A stretch of DNA of 36,674 nucleotides, taken from assembly GCA_944382845.1 (NCBI GenBank), contig CALWNN010000065.1, forward strand, positions 1-36,674. The letters are read 5' to 3'. The DNA is from an uncultured Clostridia bacterium (GTDB lineage: Bacteria > Bacillota > Clostridia > Oscillospirales > Ruminococcaceae). Position 1 is the stretch's first letter. Each line of letters begins with the position of its first letter. Both the position numbers and the translations under genes were made by a program. The notes beneath the pieces are model-generated. The model was not told the origin of the DNA and did not search any database. It was given only the letters and a program-made list of their open reading frames with translations. Positions 33,411 through 36,674 of this stretch are shown here, piece after piece.

Positions 33411-34583
33411 ATGAACGATTTTATTTTTCATAACCCTGCAAAGGTTTATTTCGGAAAAAATCAGATAGGACATCTTCCGGAAGAGATTCTGAAGATCGGT
33501 AAAAGGGTCTTGATGGTATACGGAGGCGGTTCCATCAAGAAAAACGGACTTTACGATACGGTTAAAAAGCTTCTTGATGAAAACGGAATAGAAACTTTTG
33601 AGCTATCGGGAGTTGAACCTAATCCACGTCACACAACTGCAAATAAGGGTGCGCAAATTTGTAAAAAAGAGAAGATCGACCTTGTTCTTGCTATAGGCGG
33701 AGGATCGACTATTGACTGCGCAAAGGGAGTGGCTGCTGCGGCTCTGACCGACGACGGCGATGTATGGCCGCTTGTTTCAAATGGAGTATGGGTAACAAAG
33801 GCTCTTCCTGTTATAGCGATTTTAACCAATGCCGCAACAGGCTCCGAAACTGACGGATGGGCTGTTATTTCAAACATGGAAACAAATGAAAAGATAGGAC
33901 TGGGCGGCTCTGCACTTATCCCTGTTGTTGCATTTGAAAATCCGGAGTATAGCTATACTCTTCCAACATATCAGACAGCCTGCGGTGCGTTTGATATCTT
34001 CAATCATGTTATCGACAACTATTATTTGGCGGGGGACGCCACATTTGATATGATTCTTGAATTTCAGGAAGCTGTTATGCGTACAGTTGTAAAGTGGGCT
34101 CCTGTTGCAATGAAAGAACCTGAAAACTACGAAGCAAGAGCAAACCTTATGTGGGCTTCATCTATGGCTCTTAATACCGTGCTTGACGCAGGAACAGTTC
34201 ATGGATGCGCCTGTCACCTTCTTGAGCATGAGCTTTCCGCTTACTATGACATTACTCACGGTCACGGACTTGCAATTGTAACTCCACGCTGGCTCAAGTA
34301 TATTCTTGATGAAAAGACCGCTCCTGCAATCTGCCGTCTTGGCGTTAAGGTATTTGGACTTGCAGAAACCACTGACGCTATGGCTGGAGCAGAAAAAGCT
34401 ATCGAAGCCCTTTCTGATTTCTGCTTTAACACCCTTGGTTTGAAGCCTAACCTTTCCGATCTTGGAATCGGCACAGAGCATTTCAGAGATATGGCTGAAC
34501 ACGCTTGCGCAGGCGGTAAGATTTCCGGACTTAAGGAACTTGGCGCTGACGATCTTGAAGAGATCTATAAAATGTGCCTTTAA
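33411..34583 (+). CDS. Iron-containing alcohol dehydrogenase (YqhD/BDH type)
   Basis: 390 residues. The nucleotide-binding loop is GGGSTIDCAKG (96-106). Probable metal ligands are Asp195 and His199 (FDIFNH), His273 (EHELSAYYD) and His283 (THGHGLA). Overall it resembles the YqhD/butanol dehydrogenase group, which reduces aldehydes to alcohols with NAD(P)H and is often induced by reactive aldehydes. That agrees with the MerR-type operator upstream. His285 stands where an Ala or similar residue is common. It lies 51 nt after the CMD-cupin gene, with AAAAGGAG before the ATG. Confidence 0.93.
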   Translation: MNDFIFHNPAKVYFGKNQIGHLPEEILKIGKRVLMVYGGGSIKKNGLYDTVKKLLDENGIETFELSGVEPNPRHTTANKGAQICKKEKIDLVLAIGGGSTIDCAKGVAAAALTDDGDVWPLVSNGVWVTKALPVIAILTNAATGSETDGWAVISNMETNEKIGLGGSALIPVVAFENPEYSYTLPTYQTACGAFDIFNHVIDNYYLAGDATFDMILEFQEAVMRTVVKWAPVAMKEPENYEARANLMWASSMALNTVLDAGTVHGCACHLLEHELSAYYDITHGHGLAIVTPRWLKYILDEKTAPAICRLGVKVFGLAETTDAMAGAEKAIEALSDFCFNTLGLKPNLSDLGIGTEHFRDMAEHACAGGKISGLKELGADDLEEIYKMCL

Positions 34584-34596
34584 TTAATCAAATTAT

Positions 34597-34690
34597 ACCA
34601 ATCATATCCATACCGCCGAAATTCCCCTTTCTGAACGGTATGTCTGCCTCAGTATTCGGCGGGTTGCAATCGTCGAAGTTTTCTTCGGTT
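34597..34690 (+). repeat. Possible very degenerate hairpin repeat, copy J
   Basis: ATACCAATCATATCC...GTCTGCCTCAGTATTCGGCGG...TTGCAATCGTCG echoes the head, the GTCTGCTGATTATTCGGCAG module of copy C and the ATTGCAATCGTCG module of copy A, but no tail is kept. Confidence 0.4.
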
Positions 34691-34696
34691 AAAAAC

Positions 34697-34730
34697 AAAA
34701 ACGGCTCTGTGTTTTTTCAGAGCCGTTTTT
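34697..34730. terminator. Bidirectional terminator between alcohol dehydrogenase and enolase
   Basis: A perfect 13-bp stem, AAAAACGGCTCTG with CAGAGCCGTTTTT (8-nt loop), with T-runs on both strands, placed between convergent genes. Confidence 0.92.
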
Positions 34731-34737
34731 GTTAATA

Positions 34738-36009
34738 TTATATTTCCTTTTCTCCGTAAACAGCGTTTTTTCCGAGATGATCTTCAATGCACAATAGTCT
34801 GTTGTATTTTGCTGTTCGTTCGCTTCGGCAAGGAGCGCCGGTTTTTATCTGACCTGCGTTAAGACCTACTGCTATATCTGCAATGGTCGTGTCCTCGGTC
34901 TCGCCGCTGCGGTGAGAAATAATGGTTTTATAGCCTGCCTGCTTTGCCATATTGACAGCGGCAATAGACTGAGTAAGCGTGCCTATCTGATTTACCTTAA
35001 CCAAGATAGCGTTTCCGGCCTTTTCTTTTATTCCTTTTGAAAGACGCTTTGTATTTGTTACAAACAGGTCGTCCCCCACAAGCTGAACTTTTCCTCCGAG
35101 TCTCCTTGTCAATTCAGCCCAGCCGGAAAAGTCGTTTTCAGAAAGCCCGTCCTCAATTGAAACTATAGGAAACTTTGAGCAAAGGTTTTCCCAGTGGGAA
35201 ATAAGCTCTGAGGAAGAAAAAGTACGCTTTGATTTCGGCATGAAATATCCGTTTTCCTGATGCCACTCAGTAGATGCGGCGTCAATAGCAAGTTTGATAT
35301 TTTGGGTGCTGTAACCCGCTTTGTCAATTGCTTCAACAATCAGGGAAAGGGCTTCTTCCTCGTTTTCAAGTAAGGGTGCATATCCTCCCTCGTCTCCGAC
35401 AGTCGTACTGAGTCCTTTTCCTTTTAATAATGCCCCTAAAATGTGGTATATCTCGCAACAGGCTCTCAACGCCTCCTTAAAGCAGCAAAATCCGATAGGC
35501 ATTATCATAAATTCCTGAACGTCAATGTTGTTGTCAGCGTGCGCACCGCCGTTTAAAATGTTCATCATGGGAACGGGGAGGACTTTCCCGTTTATCCCTC
35601 CCAGATAAGCGTAAAGCGGAAGTTTATACGACCTTGCGGCAGCTTTTGCGGCGGCAAGAGAAACGGACAAAACTGCGTTTGCACCCAGAGAAGAAAGGTT
35701 TTCCGTTCCGTCAAGCCTGAGCATTGCACGGTCAATAACACCTTGATTAACTGTTTCAAGGGAAATTATTTCAGGAGCAATCACTTTGTTTACATTTTCT
35801 ACTGCCTTTAAAACTCCTCTTCCGCCGTAACGTTTGTCGGCAATGTCCCGAAGCTCGCAGGCTTCAAAGCTTCCTGTTGACGCTCCCGATGGCACAGAAG
35901 CAGAAGCAACAGTTCCGTCTGAAAGTACTACAGTTGTTGAAACGGTAGGGTTTCCGCGGCTGTCGATAATTTCTCTTGCGGTTATCTTTTCAATTTTTTT
36001 CGTCTGCAT
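34738..36009 (-). CDS. eno: Enolase
   Basis: 423 residues; converts 2-phosphoglycerate to phosphoenolpyruvate in glycolysis. Visible are [10 protein letters not shown], His157, Glu166, acid/base Glu207 (GDEGGY) and Lys338 (VKVNQIGT), metal ligands Asp243, Glu286 and Asp313, His366-Arg367-Ser368 (SHRSGET) and Lys389. An unusual feature is two adjacent Cys pairs, [18 protein letters not shown] (Cys175/176 and 184/185), where most enolases have small or hydrophobic residues. It starts 3 nt after the rubrerythrin stop, so the two are co-transcribed and probably translationally coupled. Confidence 0.96.
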   Translation of the reverse strand: MQTKKIEKITAREIIDSRGNPTVSTTVVLSDGTVASASVPSGASTGSFEACELRDIADKRYGGRGVLKAVENVNKVIAPEIISLETVNQGVIDRAMLRLDGTENLSSLGANAVLSVSLAAAKAAARSYKLPLYAYLGGINGKVLPVPMMNILNGGAHADNNIDVQEFMIMPIGFCCFKEALRACCEIYHILGALLKGKGLSTTVGDEGGYAPLLENEEEALSLIVEAIDKAGYSTQNIKLAIDAASTEWHQENGYFMPKSKRTFSSSELISHWENLCSKFPIVSIEDGLSENDFSGWAELTRRLGGKVQLVGDDLFVTNTKRLSKGIKEKAGNAILVKVNQIGTLTQSIAAVNMAKQAGYKTIISHRSGETEDTTIADIAVGLNAGQIKTGAPCRSERTAKYNRLLCIEDHLGKNAVYGEKEI

Positions 36010-36012
36010 ATC

Positions 36013-36618
36013 TTACCTCTCAACTCCCCAAGGCGTCATGGAAAGCCTTATAAAATACCCTTGTGGGTGACGGCAAGCAGGGCAGCTCATAGGAGCTTGC
36101 TTTCCTTCAAAAATATATCCGCAGTTAAGACAGTACCAGCTTTGTTCCCGGTCGTCGCTGAAAAGCTTTCCGCTTTCTAAAAGACTGGCAAATTTACCGA
36201 AACGTTCTCCGTGATAACGCTCAACCTGGGCAATTGTTGAAAACGAGCTGTATATCTCGTGAAAGCCCTCGGCTTTGGCGTCTGCGGCGAAAGAGGGATA
36301 AACCGGGTCGTTTTCCTCAAACTCATTATGCTGAGCCATTTTAAGAAGCTTTACCATGTCGTCTGCAATGTCAACAGGGTAGGAGGCGTTTGTTATCTCG
36401 ATGTTTTCTCCCGAACAAGCGCAAAGATGATTGTAAAAAACCTCTGCGTGCTCCTTTTCCTGATTTGCAGTAAACTTGAACAGCTTTTCGATAACATAAA
36501 GCTGTTGTTTTTTTGCCTGAGAAGCGGCAAAGGTGTAGCGGTTTCTTGCCTGACTTTCTCCGGCAAAAGCCCTCATAAGATTTGTGCGGGTTTTTGAATT
36601 TTTAAAATTTTCAGCCAT
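36013..36618 (-). CDS. Rubrerythrin
   Basis: 201 residues. The N-terminal ferritin-like diiron domain has Glu21 (AGESQARNRY), Glu54/His57 (EKEHAEV) and Glu/His ligands around 118-137 (AEGFHEI, QVERYHGERF). The C-terminal rubredoxin-like FeS4 site has Cys163/Cys166 (CLNCG) and Cys179/Cys182 (CPACRHPQGYF). It is a cytosolic peroxide reductase of anaerobes. It lies upstream of enolase on the minus strand. AAAGGAA precedes the ATG, and the tail of a hairpin repeat lies 18 nt upstream of the start. Confidence 0.95.
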   Translation of the reverse strand: MAENFKNSKTRTNLMRAFAGESQARNRYTFAASQAKKQQLYVIEKLFKFTANQEKEHAEVFYNHLCACSGENIEITNASYPVDIADDMVKLLKMAQHNEFEENDPVYPSFAADAKAEGFHEIYSSFSTIAQVERYHGERFGKFASLLESGKLFSDDREQSWYCLNCGYIFEGKQAPMSCPACRHPQGYFIRLSMTPWGVER

Positions 36619-36636
36619 TGTTCAAATTCCTTTCTT

Positions 36637-36674
36637 TTAAATCGGAGCAAAGCTCCTCAGTTTTTCAGTGGGGG
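36637..36674 (-). repeat. Modular hairpin repeat, copy K (cut by window end)
   Basis: Read on the minus strand, CCCCCACTGAAAAACTGAGG followed by AGCTTTGCTCCGATTTAAAA, identical in module order to the end of copies A and H. Its tail ends 18 nt before the rubrerythrin start; the head lies beyond the window. Confidence 0.78.

Overview
The window looks like a chromosomal segment of an anaerobic, low-to-moderate GC member of the Clostridia, probably close to Ruminococcaceae/Oscillospiraceae. The evidence is the Gram-positive lipoprotein signals, strong GGAGG ribosome binding sites, frequent TTG starts, TTGACA-17-TATAAT promoters, [FeFe]-hydrogenase maturation genes, rubrerythrin, Feo iron uptake and a clostridial-type Pho/Pst regulon. 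No tRNA, rRNA, CRISPR array, transposase or phage gene was seen.

Layout. 1-3.4 kb: a minus-strand pair made of a CNNM/CorC-type CBS membrane protein and a transglutaminase-like lipoprotein. 3.7-5.6 kb: a membrane-anchored zinc-ribbon protein. 5.9-8.6 kb: a beta-CASP metallo-beta-lactamase RNase and a uridine-kinase-like protein. 8.6-10.8 kb: a small membrane protein, then guaA behind an unusual leader with twin palindromes. 10.8-12.2 kb: an accessory patch with a small lipoprotein and two decayed reading frames, one the 3' end of a cell-surface anchored protein. 12.7-15.2 kb: feoA, feoB and a small Cys-rich FeoB-associated gene. 15.3-19.6 kb: on the minus strand, a TM1266-like regulator with hydE, hydG and hydF behind a roughly 210-nt leader that ends in an intrinsic terminator. 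19.8-29.0 kb: a phosphate regulon with pstS (halves in permuted order), pstC, pstA, pstB, phoU, a Na/Pi symporter with PhoU domain, and a PhoP/PhoR-type two-component pair. Two promoters here carry 11-bp-spaced TTACA repeats resembling PhoP boxes. 29.2-31.8 kb: glycogen phosphorylase. 31.9-34.6 kb: an unknown membrane protein, then a carboxymuconolactone decarboxylase-cupin fusion and an iron alcohol dehydrogenase behind a MerR-type operator. 34.7-36.6 kb: rubrerythrin and enolase on the minus strand.

Functionally the window combines phosphate sensing and uptake, ferrous iron uptake, H-cluster assembly (no hydrogenase structural gene is in the window), oxidative protection and central carbon genes.

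The most interesting unexplained signals are three. The first is a dispersed, modular hairpin repeat family (about ten copies, conserved ATAACCAAGTCGCCGATG head and GCTCCGATTTAAAA tail), mostly sitting just upstream of start codons. The second is a tandemly duplicated structured motif in the hydrogenase-maturation leader that could be an undescribed riboswitch. The third is the twin-palindrome guaA leader. The circularly permuted PstS is also notable, though this arrangement may be common in related Clostridia.
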